DNA of 64,000 nucleotides from Podospora pseudocomata. Its lineage: Eukaryota; Ascomycota; Sordariomycetes; Sordariales; Podosporaceae. The position numbers were made by a program, and so were the translations under genes. Of the stretch, positions 45,901-56,800 are shown one piece after another. Positions within the stretch are counted from its first letter, which is position 1. Each line of letters opens with the position of its first letter. The stretch lies in NCBI RefSeq assembly GCF_035222375.1, contig NW_026946363.1, positions 4,774,001-4,838,000 on the forward strand. Direction: 5' to 3'. The notes below the pieces were generated by a model. It worked only from the letters and a program-made list of their open reading frames with translations, was not told the origin of the DNA and did not search any database.

Positions 45901-46684
45901 CTCTGGCAGCTTCCACTCCTTCACCAACGTTGCTATGCACACCGTTGCCGGGGCCGTGGCCCGTCAAGAGAAATTCGTCCTTGACCTCATCCCTATCCTC
46001 CACGAGGCGGCTGCTAGCCCCAGCCCCAACGGGGAAATCGTCGCTCGTTCCATGGGCATCCTAGTCCAACCCAACAGCGAAGTTTTGAACAAGGAGAGCC
46101 ACGCGAACATCAAGCGGTTCTACAAGCAATGGGCTTACAACTTCCTCGTCCGCCCATTATACGACCTTGCCCGCCCAGGTAGCGACAAAGACCCCAAGGC
46201 CACAGCCCGTTACTCCATCATGATTCTCTCAGTGGTCAAGAACTGTCCTTTTACCGTCTACCAGGACGATCTCGAGTCTCTGCTGCGTCTCCTTGTCACC
46301 GCACTGAGCAACAAGATGGACGACAGTGTCCTCTCCGAGGAGGCCGCGCAGGCGCAGGTGATTGCCGCTTTGGAAATCCTGGTTGATATCCTGGCCAACG
46401 AGCCAAGCGCTCTCAAGGGTTTCTTGAAGGAGATCATCAGTGGGGCGACCAAGGTGTACCAGGAATCAGCCACCTCGAACAAGACGCTCCACAAGACTCT
46501 GACGACCTGCCGGAAGTTGTCACTGCAGGTGCTCGGTGCGCTACCAAAGACGTTTGAGGAGCGCTATCTCCTTTGTTTCTCGCGCCCAACACAGCGCATG
46601 CTGGCTTCGGCGTGTGGCGACCCTGTGAGAAAGGTGCGTGAGGCTGCGCGGTCAGCCAGGGCTAACTGGGCGAAGGTTGTTTAG
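42928..46684 (+). CDS. MMS19: MMS19/Met18, cytosolic iron-sulfur targeting protein
   Basis: HEAT-repeat scaffold of the CIA targeting complex, which delivers Fe-S clusters to DNA polymerases, primase, XPD/Rad3 and other nuclear proteins; older names refer to its DNA repair and transcription phenotypes. Six exons are inferred: 42928-43015, 43072-43221, 43277-43339, 43393-43982, 44036-45628 and 45686-46684, giving 1160 residues, with all phases consistent (1, 1, 1, 0, 0). The N-terminal MMS19 domain includes ALGFLAGTLEALDKTILRPD and VQRLIGFFGAMFSYDH, and a long helical-repeat solenoid fills the rest. The C-terminal repeats hold FKSGGATKVYQE-type helices, here IISGATKVYQES, and RKLSLQVLGALPKTF, then DPVRKVREAARSARANW at the end, the cluster of residues that contacts CIA partners. 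Small 5' exons are typical of this window. It converges with SPC2. Confidence 0.92.
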
Positions 46685-46929
46685 GGGTAGGGTATCAGAT
46701 TTGCAGGTAGATAGAACCCATCTGATCCAATAAGCAGCAAAGCAATTTGAACCATGGGTATCTCTGTTGACTTTTTGCCGTCCACCAAAGGACACCTTCC
46801 CCATACATAGATAAACGAATCAATTAGCCAGAAACTCGCTGTAGCCCCCCCTGTAACCGCCAATACCATTTTCTGTACAAATAGTTTTTGCACAACAATC
46901 CCGGTTAATCATCCCCGATCCTCGAACGA

Positions 46930-47699
46930 CTAGTTCTTCCTCCTCTTTCCCCCCTTCTTCGCCTCAGCCGCCTCCGTCCCCGTCGCCGTCTCGGCCGCAG
47001 ACCCAACAACACTAACCCCCTCACCACTCAACATAGCCAACATCTCAGGAGTATATACCGCCGACGGCCCTGCCTCCCCACTCTCAACCTTTGCAGCATT
47101 CGCCCTCTTGGTATCAACCCTCCCAATAACATCCACCCCCTGCGCCAACACAGTCTGCAACGGTGCCGCAACAAACCTCCCCGCGGCATCAAACCACTCG
47201 GTAAAACTCCTGCTAATCTTCATCGTCTTCCTCTCCCCTGTCTTCCCATCCTTGACCTCAATCGTCATGTGATAGACTGGTACATTCTTTTTTGTCTCGG
47301 TCGAAATCCGGATCTTGTCACCTTTTGGGGAGGTGCCCTGGTAGATTGTGCCCTTTTCGACATAGAAGATCCAAAAGGTGAGGAGTCCGTTGAGGATGGT
47401 GTAGAGGGCGACGGCGAAGGCGGTGTAAGTTTTTGTGGACTCGAAGCCGAAGTTGTAGTCCCAGGCGAAGCAGGCGGCGGAGAGGGCGAACGCGGAGAAG
47501 CCGAGGGCGAGGCGGACGTCGGTGAGGAGGTGGGAGGGGGTGAAGGAGAGGGAGGTGAGGTAGTTGGGGATGGCGTCGTCGGTGGTGTTTTTGAGGTCTG
47601 GAATAAGTGGGATTAGAGGCTGGACTTGGAGAGGGGGGTGGTGAAGGAGGGGAGCTTACCTGCTAAGTTGTAGACCGTGATCTTTTCTTGGGTGGCCAT
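46930..47699 (-). CDS. SPC2: Signal peptidase complex subunit 2 (SPC25 type)
   Basis: Non-catalytic subunit of the ER signal peptidase complex that links it to the translocon. Minus-strand exons are 47660-47699 and 46930-47597, joined in phase 1 at an Asp codon, giving 235 residues. The start MATQEKITVYNLADLKNTTD and the paired hydrophobic segments (about residues 36-55, VRLALGFSAFALSAACFAWD, and about 66-90, YTAFAVALYTILNGLLTFWI) match the SPC2 hairpin topology with both ends cytosolic. The domain continues with YVEKGTIYQG, then KRKISTETKK-like basic sequence, here KIRISTETKK, and SRSFTEWFDAAGRFV. The Ala/Gly-rich, Lys-ending C-terminus (KKGGKRRKN) fits a cytosolic ER-type tail. It is transcribed head-to-head with EMC3, another ER membrane-protein biogenesis factor. 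Confidence 0.93.
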
Positions 47700-48078
47700 G
47701 ATGGCAAGTTATTTGAGCAAATGAATTGAAACGAAAGACAATCCCAGATACTGTTATATTCAAAGCCAGAACAGAGCTTCCTGCGAAGAATCGGTAGTAC
47801 ACCTCTCGATCGTTGGCTTCAAAGTTCCTAGACAAACACCTGTCGCGAAACGGAAAGGCCACCTCTTTGGACGTCAGAAGTGGCCCGTGCTCCTCTACCC
47901 GTCTTTTTGGCAGGGTTCCTGCGCCGCGCGCATGAGCAACCCCTGTAATCTTGGCATTCGATGGGAAGCTCCAGCGCAACGACGACATTGCATTGCTGCT
48001 GTCTTGATCCCATCACCAGCCAAACACTTAACCCAATTCCACAACAACACTATCTCGCTCTGTGAAGAGACCACAACC
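47700..48078. promoter_or_regulatory. Compact bidirectional promoter, SPC2 / EMC3
   Basis: Only 379 bp separate the two divergent start codons, so control elements must be shared or overlapping. No TATA box is visible on either strand. Both genes serve membrane-protein handling at the ER. Confidence 0.55.
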
Positions 48079-49084
48079 ATGGCGCAAGTACCAGTCCAGA
48101 CGATCCATAGGGATCCCCAGTTATTGTATGCCCCCCCCCTACCACTGTCTTTCACCACCATCAACGATGTCACTAACCACACCACCCTCACCACAGCTAC
48201 TGGATCCTCTTCCCCATCACCATAGTCATGATCCTCACCGGCATCCTCCGCCACTACGCCACAGTCCTCATGTCCTCCGCCCCCAAACCCCTCGACCTCC
48301 GCTCCACCCGCGAGCAGCGTTCCCTCCTCCACGGCATCTCCCTCCGCACCAACTTCCACGTCCTCTCTCCCCGCTCCTTCCACTCCCGCCGCGACGCCGT
48401 CATCACCGCCTACGAATCAGGCGCATACCTCAAAGACCCAGAGAGAAAGGGTCAGCCCCCGGCAAACCCAATGACAGACCCGAGCTCGATGGACGGGATG
48501 ATGGGCATGATGAAGAACCAGATGGCTATGATCATCCCCAACACGCTGATCATGAGCTGGATCAACGCTTTTTTCAGCGGTTATGTTATTAGTGAGTGGC
48601 TGACAGCTCCGGGAAGAAGGAAGGCGGCTGGGCTGACATGGCAAAATAGTGAAATTACCCTTCCCCCTGACCATCAAGTTCAAGAGTATGCTTCAGGCTG
48701 GTGTGGGAACCAAGGACATGGACCCGAGGTGGATGTCAAGTATCAGTTGGTACTTTTTGTGCATGTTTGGTTTGCAGTCTGTGTTCAACTTTTTGCTTGG
48801 CAATGACAATGGTATGTTTTGTTCTGGCAACTATTGACAAGGGTGTATTGGCGATCCTATCCATGCAAGTACAAGCTGTGCTGACAATCTTCCTCCTCCT
48901 GATAGCTGCCAGCCAAATGGCTCAGCAGATGGGCCAGATGGGCCCTCAGGCGCCACAAATGTTTGGCCCTGGTGTTGACCCCAATAAGCAGTTCCTGGCC
49001 GAGGCGGAGAACCTGGCTGTGATTGAACACCATTCGGTTCTGGACGGTGTCGAACAGCGGCTTCTTAAGGGAATCAGGGTATAA
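48079..49084 (+). CDS. EMC3: ER membrane protein complex subunit 3 (EMC3)
   Basis: Core insertase subunit of the EMC, related to YidC/Oxa1/Get1 proteins, which inserts tail-anchored and weakly hydrophobic segments into the ER membrane. Exons 48079-48125, 48197-48591, 48650-48811 and 48906-49084 (phases 2, 1, 1) give 260 residues, the expected size. The first span is YWILFPITIVMILTGILRHY after an IHRDPQL lead. The DUF106 core has NPMTDPSSMDGMMGMMKNQM, the methionine-rich cytosolic groove, then the span AMIIPNTLIMSWINAFFSGY, and VIMKLPFPLTIKFKSMLQ joined exactly over an intron. WMSSISWYFLCMFGLQSVF is the third span. The C-terminus ends EQRLLKGIRV. It converges closely with RPC25: only about 100 nt separate the stop codons. 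Confidence 0.95.
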
Positions 49085-49185
49085 GGGATGCACAAAATGT
49101 GACTTTTCGGCCTACGGTGACGACAGCAACATACGATAGCGCCTCTCGATGAACCGGGTTTGGTGACAGCGTCGGCTACTGTCCT

Positions 49186-50061
49186 TCACTCCCACCACAA
49201 GGTGATGCCAAGACCAGGGGCGGCCATTGTCCCAATTATGGAATATGGGGCCTGGTAGGTGGTTTTTGTTGGCACATCGGAATCAGTGGACTCCTTTGGT
49301 TTTGTTGGTGGCTGGGTGTACCACCTCTCCTCGAGAACCATGAAGCGCACGATTTCGTGGGTGTCATAGTACAGCTGTGTTTCCTCGTCAGACTTCCAAA
49401 GCCAGACCTTTTCGGCCTCGACACTATGGCGGCGGTTAGTGACAAGGGCGACTCGAGCAGGTTCTGGGACTCATGAGCGACCTACAACTCTGTCTCTTCT
49501 GGCAGTTCAGTGGAGGGAATCCAAATTTCGTTGAAGAAGGGCGTGCAGACTGGCGTGGATAGTCGGTCAGCTGGGAGGATGCAGCCACAAAGAGGAACAA
49601 GAGGTATAACTCACGCCGCATGCCTTGGGAAGTTTGCTCCTTGATACGTGCCTGGATAACTTCGCCCCTGTGTGGCCGGAAGACCACCATGTGGAACTCA
49701 ACTGTATCGTAGATGTTAGCTCGACGTTATCAAGAGTCATAATGTTGGAAAGAGAAAGAAATCCACACCATTTATGTTGACAAAACCATCGTATTGTCCT
49801 ATCAGACCTTCTGAGGCATCGGTGATGTCCCATACGCAGACGCAGAGGCCGATGTTTGGAATGACTTTGTTGGCATATTTCTCATTGATCTTGTCCTCGA
49901 TGGCTTCAAGACTGGTCTTGTAGAAGTCTTGGGGCCTGAGCTGCACCAGATCGGCGATTTTGGTCTTGGGAAGTCGATCAAAGATGTGTTAGTCGCTATC
50001 TTCCTCGAAGTCCAAATATGGATAAAACCAGGAAATTGGTGAGACTCACGACAATCCACAT
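49186..50061 (-). CDS. RPC25: RNA polymerase III subunit RPC25 (RPC8), RPB7 paralogue
   Basis: Stalk subunit of RNA polymerase III, paralogue of RPB7, needed for initiation on tRNA and 5S genes. Five minus-strand exons are inferred: 50050-50061, 49769-49964, 49615-49701, 49486-49549 and 49186-49423, giving 198 residues with consistent phases (0, 1, 1, 2). The first exon is 12 nt, coding MWIV. The second begins TKIADLVQLRPQDF and contains ANKVIPNIGLCVCVWDI, the SHS2/tip domain of RPC25. The next exons give VEFHMVVFRPHRGEVIQARI and PFFNEIWIPSTELPEE, the OB fold, and AEKVWLWKSDEETQLYYD; the protein ends GLGITLWWE. RPC25-specific residues (ADLVQL, GLCVCVWD) separate it from RPB7. Because its exons are so fragmented, no single frame covers more than a third of it. 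Confidence 0.92.
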
Positions 50062-50885
50062 CTTGGCGAGATATTGATTCGGTTTATTGATTATGAAAGT
50101 ATAATCGCGAGTTTTGATGATGTGGGGTGAATAGTGTGGTGAAGTCGAGTTGGCTAAGGTGGGATTAACCTTCCAAAGCAAGTGAGCCAGATGTATAGTT
50201 TATTCCTGAAATTGACTGTACGGGTTTCAAGAAGTGGTGGGCGACGACGAATGAAGACAAGATGGTCAATGCAGAAGGTTATGCAAATCAAGCAAGAATT
50301 ATAGTTGGGTATCACTGTGGTTCGCTTTCTCTACAAATCTACAAAACTTTTGCGATTGTTGATATGGAGTCTAGTCTCTCAAAATTCATCCCACACATCT
50401 GACCGTGACTGACTGACCTTGCCTCGGTGAGACGACTCACCTTTCGGGAAGCCCACTTGCAGCTCAATTCTGCCCCAGGAACCCCTGCACAAGTCCCTTG
50501 ACCGCCTTTGGATCCTGCGCTAGCGCCACCTTTGACGTTTCTTCTTTAGACACCGCTGGTCCACAACTGTTGCGCCTTTCCCTCTTTCCCGACACCTCTC
50601 GAGCCAAACCCACAGTGAAACTACCCGTCATCAAAGCCTGTTTTCTCTTTTCTGACTCTGCCTCTGCCTCTTCCCCGTTGGCTTTTCTGTTCTTCCTTGT
50701 AGAGACACAGCACTGCACAGAGATACCCTTTTCATCGTTCTCCCGAGCCTGCGTCTTTCCGACTATCGGATTTCAAGTGAAGCCTCAATCCGTCATCAAC
50801 AGGAGCCTGGAAAGTCGTCCAGCATATCGCGTCTCTCACATCTTATTTTACAGCATCATTCTCGAAAACCACGTCTCGATCGATC
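50062..50885. promoter_or_regulatory. Divergent promoter region, RPC25 / NUFIP1-CCCH protein
   Basis: About 820 bp between divergent start codons. The right-hand 350 bp are pyrimidine-rich leader with small open frames. No TATA box or repeat seen. Confidence 0.45.
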
Positions 50886-52776
50886 ATGTCGTATAATTAC
50901 GGACCCCCACCGCCTCCTCCACAACCAGCACCACCGAGCAGTTCTCCGACTGGTTATAATTCTTATGGCGCGACGCGTGGAGGGCATGGTGGGAGGGGGC
51001 GTGGAGGTCACGGAAACGGCGATCGCGGTGGCTTTCACCAACCTGCACCTGCATATGGCTACGGGCAACCCCAATACGGCCCTCAGGCTCCGGGTCCTTA
51101 CGCGGGACCGCATCCCGCTCAACCAGGCTATCCTCAGCAACCTCAGCAACAGTGGCACCCCGAGCATGGTCAGCAACAGCAGCACGCTCAGCACTCATCT
51201 TCTCAACCACCACACGGGTCACTTCCTGCTCAAAACTACCACCCCAACTACGCTCCGCAGATTTATCAACCACAGGCACCCTACGGATCTCAACCACAAT
51301 ACCCTCACGCAGGCCCTCCTCCCTACGGCCCGGGTTATCCAACAGGAGCACCCCATCAAGGTCCTCCAGCTCAACAGTGGGGCAGTCATCCTCAACAAAC
51401 ACCTCCTACATCAGGACCGTATGGTGGAGGTGGGCGAGGTGGTCGCGGCGGTTATAACGACCGCGGTGGACCCAAAGGGCAAATGATGGGACCCCCCATC
51501 CGGATAGGATTTGATAACAGCAACTCTCAACCACCTCCCGCTCCAGTGAGCGCACCATACCCACCTCAACCTTACGGTGGACCTCACGGTCCTCCTGCAC
51601 CGTACGCTGCGCCGTACTCCGCATATCCTCCTCCAGCACCATACATGCCTGGGCCAGCGCCATTTGACGGCCATACTGGTCACAATCCCCGCCATCACAA
51701 TCGTGGCGGTGGTTTTCATAACAATTCCAAAAACCGTTCCCACTTTGGCGGCGACAAGCATCGCAATCGCAACCAAAACAAGGGACAGGCCTCCCAGACC
51801 CCTCCGACCCATCATCAGAAGCCTGATGCTGCGTCGGCGAGCAAAAAGAAGAAGCGCAAGACTAACACACTGGGCCTAACACCTGGAGATGAGTCTGAGG
51901 AAGACTTGGAGAATGAAGAAGAACGTCTGACCGAGTTGATCGGCGCCGAGGCCCCAAAGTAAGTCTTGTCCTGTCCATCAGTTGGGCCCCTTGCTAACTT
52001 TACACAGTCCCCAAACCTCGGCCGAGCTTGCTGCGTGGATTGCTGAACGCCGCGCCAAGTTTCCTACTAAAGCGAAGATCGAGGCCGCCAAGAAGGCAAC
52101 GGGCAAGACTCAAAATGGTGACGCCAGCAAGGACTCTGAATCCGACCTCGTCCAGAAGGCTGAGAAACTTAGAAAACAACTGAAAAAGGTCGAATCGAGC
52201 ATCAAGCGGAAGCGCGAACAGCAGGATGAAGGGGACGAGATGAGGGATCTGCATTTGAGCTCATCTCCCTCGACCGATTCTAAATCGGATGACGAGAAGC
52301 CTGAAGTCATGTCAACTCGTCAGGATTCCCACAACCTCCCTCCTCCGCCTAGAAAGGCAGACCCGACCAAACACTGCAAGTATTATTCGACGGGCGGTAA
52401 CTGTGGAAAGCGGGGCAAGTGCCGCTTTGTTCACGATGCCACGGTCCGTGAGGCTGCTTTGAGAGAGCGTGAGATGAACGGCGGGCGCATGACCTTGCAG
52501 CAACGTCTCACGCTGAATGACAAGGAGCAGGAGGACCTTACCATTGTCAAGACGGTTAAATATCTCCAGGACAAGGGCCTTGTTCCTAAACCAGCTCCAG
52601 GTTCTGCGGCGGCGGCAGCGCGGCCTGAATCTAGCACAGCCCCCCAGCCCCAACCCCCTACGGTTGCCAAGAAGGAACCAGGCAATGGCCTTCCTCCTAT
52701 CCCGCCTGTGCCTAAGTATGCTGGCTGGAATATGAACGGGTTCGGCAATACCGGGGGTAGATCGAGTGAGCAGTAG
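50886..52776 (+). CDS. NUFIP1-domain protein with CCCH zinc finger
   Basis: Probable relative of NUFIP1/Rsa1, which links the R2TP chaperone to box C/D snoRNP assembly in the nucleus. Exons 50886-51958 and 52008-52776 (phase 2) give 613 residues. Residues 1-330 are low-complexity Pro/Gln/Tyr/Gly/His sequence with RGG-like pieces (GGRGRGGHG, GGRGGRGGYNDRGG), a likely RNA-binding, phase-separation-prone tail. A basic segment KKKKRKT and an acidic one follow. The second exon begins with the NUFIP1 core (SAELAAWIAERRAKFPTKAK). A CCCH finger follows: CKYYSTGGNCGKRGKCRFVH has C-x8-C-x5-C-x3-H spacing. Then a coiled segment (EAALREREMNGG) and a Pro-rich end. The combination of NUFIP1 motif and CCCH finger is usual in ascomycetes. 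The function is inferred from the domain. Confidence 0.82.
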
Positions 52777-53829
52777 GGTTCGCGCTCTCGTTCAGCCCCA
52801 AGAGGATTCCGTTCACAATCAGTGCCTCGCAACCCGAGAATCTCATCGCCAACTGGGCACAACAGCAGCCATGAGGGGTATATACCAAAACTAACACCGC
52901 CTGATTACGGACCACGGCCTTCCTCCTGGCAACGTTACTAAACCTACGAAGCACGATAGGAACCCTGCGTTTGCAATCCAGAGTCGGTTACCCACGGCCA
53001 TGCACACAGTCTCAACCAGGTCATTAGCTGTCTCTTGGGGCTTCTTTCTCTCTCCTCCGATTTTTCTGGGTCGCGACGGGCCTTGACAGTGTCGAGTTCT
53101 CGTTTCATATTTTTTTCAAGGGCCTCTCGGGCTTGCGGCACTCATCACACAATGGCAGGCCAGGATCAGCACCACTCACCGTCACCACAAGTAGCGTGGG
53201 CTGCTAGAGGCATCTGTCATCTTTCATCTGTACAATATCGCACGGGTTAGGCGTTTAGGGGTTAAGTCCTCTGCTTTCTTCGCGTAGTTTGCGCGGACGG
53301 GTGCTGTAGCACTCGAGCATTGACATCTCTTGGAATGGTATGCTTTTCCTGAAGGTAAAATGCAGGTTGGTTTCATGGGTTTTTCTGCGGTAGAAAAGAC
53401 GCAAGCAAGTGCTGACAGGTACTGCTAAGCTTGGGTTCGGTAGCATGTCATAGAATAAAAGCGTTTTTGAAGGTCATATTTCTTCGCCTCTTGTGTGCGT
53501 TGGTTGTGTTGAATGAAAACAGGGTGTTTGCTCTCGTTTGATTTGAAAGGTTTGTCATATCATTTCGTAACATTCCATGGAGCTAAGGACCGAAAGGGGG
53601 GGGCAAGGAAACTCTTTTTCTATCCTTTCCATTTTCCTCCCTTCCATGTATCATACAGCACCAGCAAACAGGTCCGTCATCAAAACAAAACCACTATACC
53701 ACCCTCTTTTAATCAATCCCTGATCAATGTTGCTATATCCTTCCCGTCACCATCCCTCCGTTTACCATACATATCATTCCAGCTGACTTCTTGTCCAAAA
53801 TCATTGCTTCACACCTTATCACACAACAC
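52777..53829. other. Convergent intergenic region, NUFIP1-like / VPS10
   Basis: About 1 kb of 3' flanking sequence. No RNA gene, repeat or supported frame was recognised. Confidence 0.5.
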
Positions 53830-56800
53830 CTAAACCTGCTCCTCATCACTCTCCTCATCCCCAAGCAACTCCCCCTCATCATCCCCATCCACAATATCAT
53901 ACCCCCCCGCTCCCCTCGCAAAACTATCCCGTGTGGTAAACCTCCTGCTCCCCCAACCACCACCACCACCACCACCACCACCACCAAGTCTGCTCCACCT
54001 CCCTCTCGATCCCCCTCCCGCACCACCAAGCAACCCAACCCTCTCCATCCCCCCCTTGACAACCCTCCAAACCGCGCCCGCCACCACCGGAATGGCCACC
54101 ACAACGGCAACGACCCCGCTAATGGCAATAATCGGGTACTTTACCCACGGCTGTCCCTCATCAAAAACATGGGTGCTCGTCCCGTTCTCCCCCAGCCTAA
54201 TCTGCCCAAACTTGCCGTTCCAGTTCCTCCAGACATACCACCCCGCCCCGGCAGCAATCACGACAGGAATGACAACCGCAAAGAAGATGCTCCACCCCGA
54301 GCGGCGGTGCTTCTTTTCGTACTCCTCCTCCTTTTGAGGGCAAGCCACCGGCTCCGACTGCTCGTCCATCGTCTTGCCGCCCTTGCACGTCGTGAGGGGG
54401 ATCCGTCTGTACCCCGACGGTGGGAAGAATTCGATCGCGTCGGGGTGTTCAGAGCACCACTGCTCTCTTGTCATGGGAGAGAGCCCGTTGACGAGTGAGC
54501 ACTGTTCGAAGGGGTCCATTTCAAAGTTGTAATCACTTTTTGACAAAAAAGGTTAGTTTTTTTGGTGTTGAACAGAAACAGAAGGGGAAGGGGACAAACC
54601 ATTCGAAATCCTCCCTTTGGCATTCGCAATCCTCTTTTCCGTACAAGGGTGACATCTTCATCGTGTTCCAGCATTGCACATCCCCGTCCTTTGCAATCTT
54701 CTTCCTTAGATACTTGCTCTTGTGCCCAAACAAGCACTCGCCGTTTTGCGCCGGGTGTTCTGGTGACCAGAGCTCGTAGTCCCCGTTCTCGGGGTGGTCC
54801 TTGTCGAATTGGCAGTCCTTGTTGGCGAAACCCTTGAAGTTGAGCTTCATGGTGAAGGCTTTGTCGTCTTCGTCCTTGCCCCAGAGGAGGAAGGAGTGAG
54901 AGCCGCCTGAGCGGACGGTGGTGACGTCCCATAGTTCGACCTCCTTTTCGGAGAACTCGTGCTCCTTCCAAGTGTTGCCTCGGTCGAAGGAGTAGAAGAG
55001 CTTGTTTGACTGTTTCCTCGAGGCGGAGGCGGTAGTCTGTGCGAGGATGAGAATCCCGCCTTGGTCGCCAATGGCCCACGTCCAGGTGCCCTTCATGACG
55101 CGCTTCCAGGTTTTGCCCGCGTCGGTGGTCATGTAGGTGTCTGCTTCTTTGAGGGGGCCGAGGGAGTCGCCCGTGTTACCCCAGCCGAACATGATTCCGA
55201 CGGCGCCTTGGGAGGAGTGAGTCTTGCCGTGGTCGCGGCGCTCGGTGTACCCGTGGATATGGAGGGCGCAGTCCTTGCTGCCTTGCTCATCGTGGCAGGG
55301 GAGCTTGGGCTCCAGGTTGTCTCCCACGGGAGCGCGGAGATATGCCCACTGGGCACCGTCGTTGTGTGTGATTTGTGTTCGGAGCTTCTTGGTCCCCTTC
55401 TTGTCGTCTAAATTGGCGACTACGTTGACAACCGCAACGCCTTCCAGACCGAGCATCTTTTCAAAGTCAACGTAGTATGACTCGTCACAGTTGACGTTGC
55501 GAACGCTAACCACGTAGGATGTGCCGTTAGAGTTGCTCTTGATGATGGTGCCGTATTGCCGGCCTTCCTCCATGCTGGTGGCAACAAACAGGTTGACGGC
55601 ATGTGTAGAACTGTCGAGAACGGTATAGGCGTGCTGGTGGGTAACCTTAAAACCATGGGGGAAATGGGCGTTGGCGTAGTTCTTGCCGTCCAGACTGGCG
55701 CTGGCTTGCAATGTCTTCTTCTCGGTATCTTCGGCAGCCACGACGATGAACTCGGCCATGGTCGCAAAATCCTTCACGTTTTTGCCGTAGACCTCTTCGT
55801 TCTTGAACCAGTCGTTCGATGACGCAAGCACCAAAGGCTTGGCCTTATCTTCCTTTTCATGCTTGAGACAAAGAATCTGGTTCTCCTTGCGGCCCTCGAA
55901 CTTGTAGGCAGAAGACCCGGTGAACTCACAACGGCGAACCTGTTTTCCAATTGTCCGCCAGTAGTCGAAGGGATCCTCAGTGGCATGTGCAACCCCGTAA
56001 CACTCGCCATCATCACACTTCTTGCCCATCCAGATCAGCCAGTCTTTGTGATCTGGATGGAAAGCGAGAGGGAACATGTCATTATCTGGCTTAGTAGGGG
56101 CATCGAACGCCTGGAACGTCTTGCAGCGATCCATGGTCACGAATACCTTCTTGCCAGAGGTAAGGAAGAAAACGGCATCCTTGAAGTACTGATGGGGAAT
56201 GATGGCTGTAATCTCCTCATCCTCCAACTTTTCGGGCGTTTTCCAGTCTTTGCCATGGTTGAACGAGACCAGAATCGGGCCAGCCTTGTTAAGGGGGCGC
56301 ATGATAACCGTCTCGTCCGTCCCAGTGCTAGAATCACCACGCTCAAGATAGTGCTTCTCAAAACCGTCCCACTTCTTTCCTTCCATGACATGTTTTGTCT
56401 GTTCGACCTTGCCGGTGAGCTCATGAGTGGGACCACCATTGCCGCCTATGGCGTCCTTACACTTCCACTCCTTATCCTTGTACTTGTCCTTCATCTTGTC
56501 GGTATCCTTGCAAGTGTTACCAGGAATCTTGCGGTATCCCGAGGTGCCCTTGAAGGTATCATCTGGCTTCTTGTCCTTGCAGGCTCCTTCAGGTGCAAGT
56601 ACCTTGCCCTTCTTGACACACTCGCCATCCTCATCCCTCTCGAAGTTGAAGTCACACTCATAGTCTTGCTCCGTGCAGTCACAGTCCTTAGTCTCGGCGA
56701 CAGCATGCTTGAACTCCTGCTTCAGGAAGCACTTAGCATCCTTCTTGCGGCGATGGAAGCTCTGAGTGTGGCCCATCAGGCAGGTCGGCTTGCCGTCCTT

